This document shows, piece by piece, positions 51,819 through 59,877 of a stretch of 64,000 nt of DNA (its first letter is position 1; every line of letters begins with the position of its first letter). The position numbers and the translations under genes are program-made. The DNA is from JABDQA01 sp963759125 (GTDB lineage Bacteria > Desulfobacterota > Desulfobulbia > Desulfobulbales > Desulfocapsaceae), in assembly GCA_963759125.1 (NCBI GenBank), contig CAVWXN010000005.1, positions 1,116,001 to 1,180,000 of the forward strand, written 5' to 3'. Under the pieces are notes generated by a model. That model had not been told where the DNA came from, did no database searches, and saw only the letters and a list, made by a program, of their open reading frames with translations.

Positions 51819-52436
51819 TCATAAACTGGGGAAGGTGCTTGTCGATTTATCGATGGTAGATTCTATAATTTTGAGCTGCCACCCAGCTTCGCCAGCGACC
51901 AGAGTATAGGCTAATCGTCGTATTCCGCCGGTAGGATTGTCATTTGTATCTCCTGGTTGATAAATTGGAAATAATCTTATCAGCTTATTATTGCTTATGC
52001 TGAACGAATCATGTCCCATATAACCGGTAAACAACTCATTTCCTTCCTGGATTTCTGGAAAATATATCATTGACAGGCTCTTATCTCTGTTGGAGGCGAA
52101 AGCGATAACATTTCCATAACTGCCCGACCCACTTGAAACAGTGAAAATGTAGAACTCATCAAACCCGTTGGCGTCAAGGTCTGCGACATGCACACTCTCG
52201 ATGGGATCTCGATCGTTGAAGACCTCGGTGAGTTCATGTTCAAAGCCCACAGATCTTAATGAAATATCACTCAAGCTCTGACCAACAGGGTGGCTTTCCT
52301 CAATCAGCAGGGATTTTGAAGATTTAGTTACATATTGCCTCGAAATGGTATCCATGCCCGCAGAGGCCAAAGGTAGAAGAATTGCAGCAATTATTGGTAT
52401 GCATAAAAGAAGTGGAGATTGCTTCAAATACATCAT
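51819..52436 (-). CDS. PliI-like exported protein (I-type lysozyme inhibitor family)
   Basis: A 205-aa exported protein: signal peptide at 1-26 (ending ASAG). The C-terminal half has the PliI-type pattern VHVADLDANGFDEFYIFT followed by SGSGSYGNVIAF, a Ca-binding-like D-x-D-x-N/D-G-x-D/E loop and a S-G-S-G-S-Y-G motif that plugs the lysozyme cleft in known inhibitors. The family contains periplasmic inhibitors that protect bacteria against invertebrate lysozymes. The assignment is by motif, so inhibitor activity is likely but not proved. Confidence 0.7.
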   Translation of the reverse strand: MMYLKQSPLLLCIPIIAAILLPLASAGMDTISRQYVTKSSKSLLIEESHPVGQSLSDISLRSVGFEHELTEVFNDRDPIESVHVADLDANGFDEFYIFTVSSGSGSYGNVIAFASNRDKSLSMIYFPEIQEGNELFTGYMGHDSFSISNNKLIRLFPIYQPGDTNDNPTGGIRRLAYTLVAGEAGWQLKIIESTIDKSTSTFPSL

Positions 52437-52843
52437 TTATGGGGACCTGTCTGGATTTGTTGGATTGCCATGAGACTGCGACTTTAATGAACAAACACTT
52501 CATGGCCTGCCTGCAATACTATTGTGATGAGGTTGGTCTTGGCAATCTGCAAAGGAAAAAAAGTCAGGTTGGGCAGGATTCTTCCTGTTCCACCTCAGAT
52601 ATCCGGTCAGTAAACCGTTTTACGCTTATCAAAAGGTAGTTGTTGAGGAAGAATCTTCAACCTCGCAAACTTCATGTTAACCAGAGAGTTGCTGGAATCA
52701 CCTCATTTATATGTAAAAAGTGCAGATTATTTTTTTTCAGTCTCTATTCCTCTTGAGCGACGGTGTCGGTGAAAGGTAACTCTCACTCTGGGATGAAAGC
52801 CCAAAAATGAATGCAGGGAATTAACACATATCCACCTTGACTA

Positions 52844-52860
52844 TATACCACAATGTGATA
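52844..52860 (+). promoter_or_regulatory. shared 17-bp motif, site 3
   Basis: TATACCACAATGTGATA is the exact reverse complement of 17507-17523. In this orientation it lies upstream of the small secreted-peptide gene at 53091, as site 2 does for the peptide at 19013. It may be a regulator operator or part of a promoter family. Confidence 0.45.
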
Positions 52861-52977
52861 TCTCTTTTCCTGGGGTGTAAAGGAAAGCTGTATTCAATTC
52901 AGATTCATAAAGAGATAAATAAGCGATGTTTATCTCAGTAGTCCCACCGTGACTGAATATTACCTCTAGCCCTTTCA

Positions 52978-52991
52978 ATCACACTTGTGAT
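52978..52991. promoter_or_regulatory. ATCACA-CT-TGTGAT dyad
   Basis: Perfect 6-bp arms around a 2-base spacer, reminiscent of half-site spacing for CRP-like or LuxR-like factors but shorter. It lies 100 bases upstream of the secreted-peptide gene and resembles the core of the 17-bp motif. Confidence 0.35.
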
Positions 52992-53016
52992 GGCATGACT
53001 ACCGATCGTATATCAG

Positions 53017-53039
53017 TTACAACCGACTGATGGTTGTAA
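53017..53039. promoter_or_regulatory. 8-bp inverted repeat
   Basis: TTACAACC (53017-53024) and GGTTGTAA (53032-53039) are perfect complements around a 7-base loop, 52 bases before the start codon at 53091. Could be an operator or an mRNA 5' hairpin. Confidence 0.4.
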
Positions 53040-53090
53040 GATTGACGAATCAGCCCACATCTCGTTGATCCTTATATTCTGGGGGCATCA

Positions 53091-53490
53091 ATGGAGAATA
53101 CCATGAAAACAATCATCACTTCAGCAATGACGCTCGCACTAGTTGCTCTAATCTCAACCCCTCTAATAGCAGAAAGTGAGAGTTGGGTTTCAAACTCAGG
53201 TCAGCTGATTGCCCACGCCAACGATGCGAGTGAGACTTGGGTTTCTAACTCAGTTAACTGCCCGAGCCAACAATGCTAATGAGAGTTGGGCTTCAACTTC
53301 AGATAATTTCCCAAGACAGCGATGCAATTTAGAGCCTGATAAAATTCACTGTGTGAAACCAATTGGGCACTCAATTTACGGAGAACCCAAGAGGAGAGAC
53401 ACAGTCCCCATTAATTTTGAAAACCCGAGTCGAGTAAGTAAAACGGTTGACAGACTTTGGTGGAAATCTTTTCTGATAAGCTTCAAATGA
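53091..53490 (+). pseudogene. secreted repeat-containing peptide gene, frameshifted
   Basis: The start (ATG 53091, or 53103 directly before the signal) gives a signal peptide ending LIAESE. Then follow tandem units: unit 1 SWVSNSGQLIAHANDAS (54 bases), unit 2 beginning ETWVSNS but 5 bases shorter, and unit 3 ESWASTSDNFPR. The loss in unit 2 shifts the frame, so the first frame stops at 53277-53279 as NCPSQQC. The other frame carries on through RCNLEPDKIHCVKPIGHSIY to a stop at 53488-53490. An undamaged ancestor would be about 130 aa with both parts. Function unknown. Confidence 0.6.
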
Positions 53491-53578
53491 GCATCTATGG
53501 CTGAGTTATTTCTTGCAGCCATAGATGCTTTCCTAATAATATATTAATAGTTCAAAACTGCCTTGTGGTATAGTTCTT

Positions 53579-53877
53579 ATGTTTGTCAGCCAGGCTGCTC
53601 AGGTCCTTGCCCTGCTGGGCGTGTTTCTTAATGTCGGGATCAAGGCTGGTGTTCCCTTCCACCTGAAGGGTTTTGCCCTGCTGTGTGCCAGCAATTATTT
53701 TTCGACCCTGACACCTCAGGGCGGCAGCCAGAATGTACTCTTCGTCGCCAGTGATTATTCACGGTACCCTTAACTCAGGGTGAACTGTATCGCCTGGGAC
53801 TCATAACAACTAGTTTCTGTACAATTGTTTCCCTGGTTATCGGGACACCGTGGATACTCTGCGTTGGCAATTGCTAG
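53579..53877 (+). pseudogene. SLC13/DASS anion transporter C-terminal fragment, frameshifted
   Basis: The frame reads ALLGVFLNVGIKAGVPFHL, FALLCASNYFSTLTPQGGSQ, NVLFVASDY, the last pore helices of divalent-anion:Na+ symporters (G-V/A-P, A-S-N-x-x-x-x-L-T, G-x-x-x-x-L-F). At 53768-53771 a one-base slip is needed to pass the TAA, after which LTQGELYRLGLITT and IVSLVIGTPWILCVG finish the protein. The N-terminal three-quarters are missing. Confidence 0.7.
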
Positions 53878-53903
53878 GTGACTCTTTGATGGAGGATAAC
53901 TAA

Positions 53904-54239
53904 GTGAAAAAAATAGACTATCGAGAACGAGCGTTGAAACTTTTTCCGTGGGTCTGTGGAAGTTGTGGCCGTGATTTTACCGGTAAGAATCTGCGAGAGT
54001 TAACTGTTCATCACAAAGACCATAATCACAATAACAATCCGCCCGACGGCAGTAATTGGGAACTGCTATGCCTCTACTGCCACGATAATGAGCACTCCCG
54101 ATTGCTCGATGCCGAATGGCTATCCACTGAAAATCCAGATAAAGAGAAGGAAACGACCACTACACACTCGCCTTTTGCTGACCTTGAAAATATGTTGAAC
54201 AGATCTAGAAATGAGAAAGGGGGAGATGAACCAAAATAA
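53904..54239 (+). CDS. yajD: YajD-family HNH nuclease
   Basis: A 111-aa small HNH protein. GTG start with GGAGGA 7 bases upstream. Zinc cysteines CGSCG near 18-22 and CLYCHDNEH near 57-65 frame the His motif LTVHHKDHNHNNNPPDG, then NWELLC. YajD proteins are HNH nucleases of unknown physiological target. The length and all metal residues are typical. The C-terminal tail is longer and charged (KEKETTTTHSPFADLENML). Confidence 0.93.
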   Translation: MKKIDYRERALKLFPWVCGSCGRDFTGKNLRELTVHHKDHNHNNNPPDGSNWELLCLYCHDNEHSRLLDAEWLSTENPDKEKETTTTHSPFADLENMLNRSRNEKGGDEPK

Positions 54240-54505
54240 AAGACAACCCCTCTCCGCAGTTGATAGCAAATGATCGCTGCTAATAGAATCCAACTCCATC
54301 ATTAGTTCCTCATTGTTCAAATCCCGTTTAACGATATTTCTATCAGCCTAAAGAATTATAGAGTCACAGCAATGAATTAAATCCGGGCTGGGAAGAGGGG
54401 TAACCTCGGTGTGGCCTGAGCTTCCAGGTGGTGCTCAGTATCTGACGAGAAAATGATAACGAACTTCTGGATTGAGTCAAATGGTGAACGTGGAGTAGTT
54501 TCAGG

Positions 54506-54718
54506 TCAAAATGGCACGTCAGATTTCCCATCTGTCATCTTGCCATCGAGAGACGTATACGTCATTTTCAAGCCCTTGTAATGATCAGAAAGAAAATTAA
54601 GAAATTCGTCCTTGCTGTAGTGATTGCCATGTAACTTGCGAAACTGTTGCATGAGTCGCTGTTTTTCAGAAAATTTCATGAAATTCCAGAGTTCAAAAAG
54701 CGTTTCGTGATTTCTCAT
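54506..54718 (-). CDS. small hypothetical protein, 70 aa
   Basis: ATG 54718 (MRNHETLFELWNFMKFSEKQ) follows GGAGG by 5 bases; a longer in-frame start at 54733 lacks one. The protein is helical and charged, with SEKQRLMQQFRKLHGNHYSK and a C-terminal TYTSLDGKMTDGKSD. No known family. Its upstream region has a tandem 10-bp repeat. It lies just before the module 2 pair on the minus strand in transcript order, though separate from it. Confidence 0.65.
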   Translation of the reverse strand: MRNHETLFELWNFMKFSEKQRLMQQFRKLHGNHYSKDEFLNFLSDHYKGLKMTYTSLDGKMTDGKSDVPF

Positions 54719-54751
54719 AATAACCTCCAACACAAAAAAGGTTATTCTTAT

Positions 54752-54781
54752 TTATCTGTCATTATCTGTCATTATCTGTCT
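54752..54781. repeat. 10-bp direct repeat (TTATCTGTCA), about three copies
   Basis: TTATCTGTCA TTATCTGTCA TTATCTGTC occurs 34 bases upstream of the start of the 70-aa gene. Such an iteron-like array could be a regulator-binding array, a slippage site, or the leftover of a mobile element. Confidence 0.6.
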
Positions 54782-54823
54782 AATGTTTACCGATTTTGAA
54801 AGAACAGTTGCTAAAAAAGAAGG

Positions 54824-55195
54824 TCAGACAATCGTGATCCCGTTGAAGGTAATTTCGTACTCTTGACGTTTGGTGAATCCATCTATTTCGAGATTATTTG
54901 TATCGAGGGGAGTAACCGCCAAGCCAGCAAAATGGGGAATAGCATTGAGCTGATCGGATTCTTTTATTAGTTGATCTTTTTTTCCTTTATCAATGGTTCC
55001 AGATTCAGGGTGATAGGCTGTTTTAACAGCAACTAGAATTAATTTGTTGGCCCTTTTTGCCAGAATTTGGAAATGGTGATTTGGGTCAGTATTTACTTCA
55101 TATATGGTATATCCTTGACCGCTTAAATAGTTGTAGATATAGCTTAACCCCAGTACGTGAATATTGGGGCCGGATTCTGATTTTTCGTTATCCAT
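54824..55195 (-). CDS. module 2 small unknown protein, paired with PilZ
   Basis: A 123-aa homologue of the module 1 and 3 proteins: helix LGLSYIYNYLSGQGYTIYEV, HHFQIL, the strand LILVAVKTAYHPESGTID, helix QLIKESDQLNAIPHFAGLAV and the ending EYEITFNGITIV. In this copy the candidate metal/catalytic positions read E33, H41, K58, nearest to a PD-(D/E)xK pattern, but with His in place of the Asp. It is downstream of a zinc-ribbon/PilZ gene (gap 44 bases), opposite in order to modules 1 and 3. Confidence 0.75.
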   Translation of the reverse strand: MDNEKSESGPNIHVLGLSYIYNYLSGQGYTIYEVNTDPNHHFQILAKRANKLILVAVKTAYHPESGTIDKGKKDQLIKESDQLNAIPHFAGLAVTPLDTNNLEIDGFTKRQEYEITFNGITIV

Positions 55196-55239
55196 TGTCT
55201 TCTGAAATTAGCTATACATCTTTCCCTATCCAGACACAT

Positions 55240-55650
55240 TCACCTTTTCACCATAACTCCAATACGAAAACCATTGATATTCTGAACCCTAAATCGAGAT
55301 TTTGGGATCATGTCGGGACTCCAGCTGGATTCGAGTGATATCTCATGCCCCCTTCTGAGCAAGCGTAGATCTTTACCCTTCAGTACTTCAAACCCGATTC
55401 CTCTGGACGATATGTCCCGCATCATGACCTGTAGTTCTTTACCTTCTCTTGTTTTAAGCGTCAGCATTCCGCTTTGGCTTTCTCTCAGCTCTGGTCTGCG
55501 ATTAAATAGACATCTGGTCATTTCCCGACATTCAACACATTTGAGAGTTTTTCTCCTTAGATTGAGAAAGGAATAGTTTCTTCTTTTGCCACAGTAAGGG
55601 CATTTGAAGAGTACGCGGTTGTCCTGCATCCTGAACTCCCTGGTTTTCAT
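55240..55650 (-). CDS. zinc-ribbon PilZ-like protein, module 2
   Basis: A 136-aa protein. Start chosen at ATG 55650 (MKTREFRMQDN) because AGGAC/AAGGA lies immediately upstream; an in-frame start exists at 55677. A zinc ribbon comes first (CPYCGKRRN...KCVECREM). Then a PilZ domain with an Arg switch (CLFNRRPELRES) and a modified core (RDISSRGIGFEVLKGK). It differs from the module 1 and 3 partners by the ribbon and by being upstream of the small protein. The domain could bind c-di-GMP, but the first Arg motif is shifted. Confidence 0.8.
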   Translation of the reverse strand: MKTREFRMQDNRVLFKCPYCGKRRNYSFLNLRRKTLKCVECREMTRCLFNRRPELRESQSGMLTLKTREGKELQVMMRDISSRGIGFEVLKGKDLRLLRRGHEISLESSWSPDMIPKSRFRVQNINGFRIGVMVKR

Positions 55651-55677
55651 TCCTTGGTCCTCTCTTATCCGATGCAA

Positions 55678-56090
55678 TTATGCGAGATGGGTCTATCAAA
55701 GAAAAATACAAACATCTCTTCATTTAGGTAAAGAGCAATATCAATGCCAACAGAGACGCATCACCCTCGTTCAAAAAGAATGCTTCATATCAACTATATA
55801 GAATGGCCAAGGAGTTTCAGGCTAGAAACAGACAGAACTGATTTTCAAGAATGTGGAAATTTGTTTCCAGTATTCAATATTTTTTTCCAGTTTATTTTAC
55901 TGTACGTGTCACTCTGCGGATACTGTTCACCGGGTTGTTACAACAAAAAGGTGAGGGAGCTAAATGATGACCGAGGGGTTCACTAACCTTGGAACCTGTC
56001 AGCAGGCAACATCGGGCCTTGATCGTACAGCTAGGATTCTGCTTGGGCAGCATCTCTGGTGATGCGTGATTGATAGATGGCAGCGTTTTT
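55678..56090. other. intergenic, no gene seen
   Basis: About 410 bases between the module 2 promoter side and the acyltransferase-like gene. AT-rich with short frames only; nothing recognised. Confidence 0.4.
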
Positions 56091-56813
56091 CTATTTATGC
56101 TTTTTTTCTTCATCAGGGTATTGCACATGGGGCGGATTCCAGCCAATGACGGCACCGTCTTTTACTTTTATCAAATAGGGTGAAAGGGTTGTGCCGGGCA
56201 GCGTTCGTACATTATCCCCGATGCGGATGACGCCCATTCCCGTTCCTGCACCGATTGTACAATTGTTTCCTATTTCCACTAGACCATAACGGAATCGACC
56301 ATGGCCTTCATAGGCATGCACGGTAACTCGAGAAAATGCACCCATCAATGTGTTGTCACCGATAAAAATGAGCTCCGGACGAAAATGATCCAACCACACG
56401 CCCTGCATAATTTCAGTGTTTTCACCAATATGAACGCCCATTTTACGGAAGAACTTTATTTTACTCGGTGTGCCCTTCATGGTTGAGGAGCGCACAAGTT
56501 GAAGGAACAAAAGCAGGCGCCGCCAGGTCGGTACATTCAAGACGCGCCAATTGATGGCATTTTTTTCTTCCGGTTTGCCGAGTCCGTAAAAAGTGTAATG
56601 GCGCCTGATAGTTTTGAAAAACTGTTCCAGGTTGGCACGCCCTTCCTCAGTTTTGGGATTGAGCGTATTTACCTCAACACCTTTACCACCCGACGTTTTG
56701 CTGATATAGACAGATCGATTTTTCTTTTTTCCAAGCTTTATGGCGCGCTTGATAATCTCAATCGTCACCATCTTTATCACTTCTTCCGGCGATTTATTTT
56801 GATATTTTTTCAT
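56091..56813 (-). CDS. hexapeptide-repeat acyltransferase-like protein
   Basis: A 240-aa protein. The C-terminal half carries left-handed beta-helix repeats of the [LIV]-G-x-x-x-x type: VHIGENTEIMQGVWLDHF, IFIGDNTLMGAFSRVTVHAY, VEIGNNCTIGAGTGMGVI, IRIGDNVRTLPGTTLSPY. The N-terminal 110 residues are helical and basic (KLGKKKNRSVYISKTSGGKG) and unlike standard O-acetyltransferases. The fold implies acyl or acetyl transfer onto a sugar or lipid head; substrate unknown. ATG start is weakly supported. Confidence 0.85.
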   Translation of the reverse strand: MKKYQNKSPEEVIKMVTIEIIKRAIKLGKKKNRSVYISKTSGGKGVEVNTLNPKTEEGRANLEQFFKTIRRHYTFYGLGKPEEKNAINWRVLNVPTWRRLLLFLQLVRSSTMKGTPSKIKFFRKMGVHIGENTEIMQGVWLDHFRPELIFIGDNTLMGAFSRVTVHAYEGHGRFRYGLVEIGNNCTIGAGTGMGVIRIGDNVRTLPGTTLSPYLIKVKDGAVIGWNPPHVQYPDEEKKHK

Positions 56814-56952
56814 TACGACTCCCTGTGAAAATAAAGGCCGCAGGATAATTTTCTTTACCCTTGCTGTTTGATGGAGGTCTCAGGTGCTCACTGGCTTCAG
56901 TTTCTGGTTAGTTTATTTAATTTAATAACCATGATCATCAACCAGTGGGAGT

Positions 56953-57126
56953 CTAGCTGCAATGGAGAGATGTATCGATGAGGCCGAGGCGCTGTTTTGA
57001 GGTTTTCAATGCCATCGAATCGGTCTTCTCAGTTATTCCAAACAGTGTACAGTAGAGCACTGGCGCGACAATCAAGGTGAGCACTGCTGCGAAGGTGAGG
57101 CCCCCCATAATGGTAAACGCCATCGC
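56953..57126 (-). pseudogene. RND efflux permease C-terminal fragment
   Basis: The frame reads AMAFTIMGGLTFAAVLTLIV, APVLYCTLFG, then an unrelated tail to a TAG. G-G-L-T-F-x-x-x-L-T-L-I/F-V-x-P-V-L-Y is the last membrane helix of AcrB/CusA-type RND transporters. About a thousand residues upstream are missing. Confidence 0.75.
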
Positions 57127-57398
57127 TTCGGTTTTGCAGGGCTACAGTGATCTGCCCAACGATTTTCCACACTGGAGATTGCGGAAGAAGCCTAATCTCG
57201 CTTGACCTGCAAAGCGGTTGGGTTGTTAATGCTTATCTTTTAACCGGCATGGCTGTGGGAACAAATAATCTCATTATAGGCGCTGATTCTATCCTGAGTA
57301 TGTGGCCCAGTATCGAGAGCTAACAGGATGTATGGCGCTGTCTGAATTAATAATGAGAGAAGCTATTACCTAAACCTAACAACCAGGGTGGTAAGAGG
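57127..57398. other. intergenic, fragment-like
   Basis: A plus-strand frame without start reads LISLDLQSGWVVNAYLLTGM followed by AVGTNNLIIGADSILSMWP, ending at TAA (57320-57322). It looks like the end of an unidentified gene, but I cannot name the family. Otherwise no feature; the ribosome site TAAGAGG for the next gene is at 57391-57397. Confidence 0.35.
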
Positions 57399-58691
57399 AT
57401 GTCGCTGACCTTTTCTCGTATAGAGCCAACACTGCCAGGAAGCCAAACGTTGCATCTGCCCAGAATGCTGCCCGTCAGGCAGTCTTTTCCCCGTGGCGCG
57501 AAGGTTGATACGGCGGCCAGAGTTCAGGCTGGCTTTGCTGAGCTTGAGAACAACAACCTGGAGGGAAAGAGCATCGCGATTACTGCCGGAAGTCGAGGGA
57601 TAAAAGGATTTGCCGATATTCTCCGGGCGGTGGTAATGGAGCTTAAGTCCCGAAATGCCCAACCTTTCATTGTACCTGCAATGGGAAGCCACGGAGGGGC
57701 TGTTGCGGAAGGACAGGTGAAGGTGCTCGAGCGCTTAGGTATCAATGAAGCCAAGATCGGTACTCCAATCCGTTCCAGCATGGAGGTTGTTCCCCTCGGA
57801 ACTGCCAGCAATGGCCTCAGGGTCTTCTGCGATAAGCTGGCCTATCAGGCTGACGGTATTGTCGTCTGTAATCGGATCAAAGCCCATACCACGTTTAAAG
57901 GTGATTATGAGAGCGGCATTATTAAAATGCTGGTGATCGGCCTGGGCAAACACCGGGGGGCTATAGAAGCCCACAATCTGGGATTTGACCGCTTTCATGA
58001 AATCTTACCGGCCGCGGCCGAGTTGTTTCTTTCCAAGACTTCTGTTCTGTGTGGTATCGGCCTGATAGAAAACGGTTACAACGAGCTCGCCGAGGTTGAA
58101 GTGATTCCAGCAGACCGGATAATGAGGCGTGAGATAGAATTACTTAAAGAAGCCAAGCGGGTTATGGGGCGCCTGCTGGTGGATGAGATCGACATCCTCA
58201 TCGTTGACGAAATTGGTAAAGATATCAGTGGTACCGGGCTTGACTCGAACGTAACGGGTCGCTCCTCGTGGGGGCTCCCCGGCTTTGTTGCTCCGCCCAT
58301 CCAACGAATTATCGTACGGGACCTGACGCCGGCGACAAAAGGGAATGCGACAGGCATTGGGCTGGCAGATTTTACCACACGGATCTGTGCCGAAAAAATC
58401 GATCCGACACCTACATACACAAATGCCATAACCGCACATGTGATGCAGTCGGCAAAAATTCCAATTGTTGCCGAAAACGATCAGCAAGCCTTAAGAGCAG
58501 CGCTGGTTACCTTGCGTCATGGCATTCCCCAAGCTCCTCTGATCGTACGAATCAAAAATACCAAAGAGCTTGAGACAATATGGCTATCTGAAACCTATCA
58601 CGAATTTATAAAGAAAAGCTCAAATCTCGAAATTATAGGTGAGCCAAAGGTAGTCCGGTTCAGCCGGGATGGGGCTTTGGAGTTTGATTAA
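57399..58691 (+). CDS. LarA-like lactate racemase-domain protein (DUF2088)
   Basis: A 430-aa cytosolic protein of the nickel-pincer lactate racemase superfamily. Motifs: IAITAGSRGIKGFADILRAV (N-terminal Rossmann-like), MGSHGGA (His-containing nickel-ligand region), GIVVCNRIKAHTTFKGDY, SGIIKMLVIGLGKHRGA (with the Lys that would attach the pincer cofactor in LarA), and a C-terminal GNATGIGLADFTTRICAEKI. It is not necessarily a lactate enzyme; relatives act on other 2-hydroxy acids. ATG with TAAGAGG upstream. LarB/LarC/LarE maturation genes are not in the window. Confidence 0.85.
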   Translation: MSLTFSRIEPTLPGSQTLHLPRMLPVRQSFPRGAKVDTAARVQAGFAELENNNLEGKSIAITAGSRGIKGFADILRAVVMELKSRNAQPFIVPAMGSHGGAVAEGQVKVLERLGINEAKIGTPIRSSMEVVPLGTASNGLRVFCDKLAYQADGIVVCNRIKAHTTFKGDYESGIIKMLVIGLGKHRGAIEAHNLGFDRFHEILPAAAELFLSKTSVLCGIGLIENGYNELAEVEVIPADRIMRREIELLKEAKRVMGRLLVDEIDILIVDEIGKDISGTGLDSNVTGRSSWGLPGFVAPPIQRIIVRDLTPATKGNATGIGLADFTTRICAEKIDPTPTYTNAITAHVMQSAKIPIVAENDQQALRAALVTLRHGIPQAPLIVRIKNTKELETIWLSETYHEFIKKSSNLEIIGEPKVVRFSRDGALEFD

Positions 58692-59298
58692 CCCACCCAG
58701 TATATCCAAGGCTGAGAGGTCTGCTGCTGACACCCGGCCCAAGCTCTACCTGCATGGACTCAGCCTTGGTTCCTATGGCTCCGAAAATGCCTTGTCCCCT
58801 CTCAACATGATCGACAACCCGGTTAATGGAGCACTCTGGTCCGGACCGACCTTTGGCAACCCCATCTGGCAGGACCTGACCCGAAACCGAAACAGTGATT
58901 CTCCTGCCTGGCTGCCCCGTATCAGTGATGGCCGAACCGTGCGCTTTACTACTCAGGAAAACGCACTCGATCTAGCTGGCAGCAGCTGGTCGCAAATGCG
59001 ATTGGTGTTTCTCCAGTACGCCAGCGATCCGATCACCTTTTTTGAAATTACCTCCATATTTCGGCCCTCAGTTTGGATGACCGGCGAGCGCGCACCGGAC
59101 ATATCGGAAAATTTTCGCTGGTATCCGCTGATCACGATGCTGCAAATAGCTGTGGATATGCTCGTCGCCACCGATGTACCTGAGGGTTTCGGTCATGTCT
59201 TTGCCGCCGAGCATTATACAAATGCATGGGTTGCCTTGACCGATCCAGAAAATTGGCAGACAGAGGATACTGAGCGCTTGAAAGCATTGTTTCGTTGA
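58669..59298 (+). pseudogene. alpha/beta-hydrolase (PF10081-type) C-terminal part
   Basis: About 200 codons match only the catalytic C-terminal half of the alpha/beta-hydrolase_9 family: RPKLYLHGLSLGSYGSENAL (nucleophile Ser in G-L-S-L-G-S), GALWSGPTFGNPIWQDL, VFLQYASDPITFFEI, RWYPLITMLQIAVDMLVA and GFGHVF. The N-terminal membrane part of the family is absent. The frame opens with a TTG inside the end of the LarA-like gene and its first residues are unrelated, so a fusion or deletion junction is likely near 58700. Confidence 0.75.
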
Positions 59299-59877
59299 GA
59301 CTTCCTTGGACTGATCCGGCCCAAGAGTAGCCTGGGTCGGTGGCGGAATGCTCCCCCACTGCATGATCAACGGGGCGAGTTCGCTCACAGTTGGCACCAT
59401 TATTGCTGTTCCTTAATACATGGCAATGGCATGACAAAAAATTGACAATTTATTTGCTCTTAGGCTGATTATCGCAATTGATTGAAGTTATTTGGCCGTA
59501 AGTATAGACAAACTGTCAAAAATCCAACTTGGCCTTCAATATCTTCTCCAAGGAGAGGCATGTAATCTGAGACTAAACAGACAGGAGCTGGCCCTGATTA
59601 AATAGTCAGGAAAATGGTTGATATGGCATACAACATACAGCTCCTGACTTGGCAGAAACCTGGATAAAAAGGGAGATATTCCGGGTTTCTGCTTCTTTCA
59701 GATAAATGAGCAAATCTGGGAAAAACGCAATGGCTTCCAAGAGCATTAACAGATTTATAGAATCAGTATTTCTGGAATTTGGGTCGGTCGTGCTCCATAC
59801 AAGAACTGTGACCATTAAAACCACTAAAGTGGTGGAGGTGGGGCAGTGATAGTGGGATTACAGTAGACAACCATATA
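59299..59877. other. intergenic, no gene supported
   Basis: About 580 bases. A minus-strand frame from 59400 starts MVPTVSELAPLIMQWGSIPP and could be the N-terminus of an unknown gene, but it runs antisense into the hydrolase remnant. Nothing else recognised. Confidence 0.35.

Larger units (their letters stand above)
52437..53090. other. long intergenic region with three dyads
   Basis: No gene is supported over about 650 bases. It holds the 17-bp shared motif (52844-52860), an ATCACA/TGTGAT dyad (52978-52991) and an 8-bp inverted repeat (53017-53039). The spacing suggests regulatory input to the small secreted-peptide gene that follows. Confidence 0.45.
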
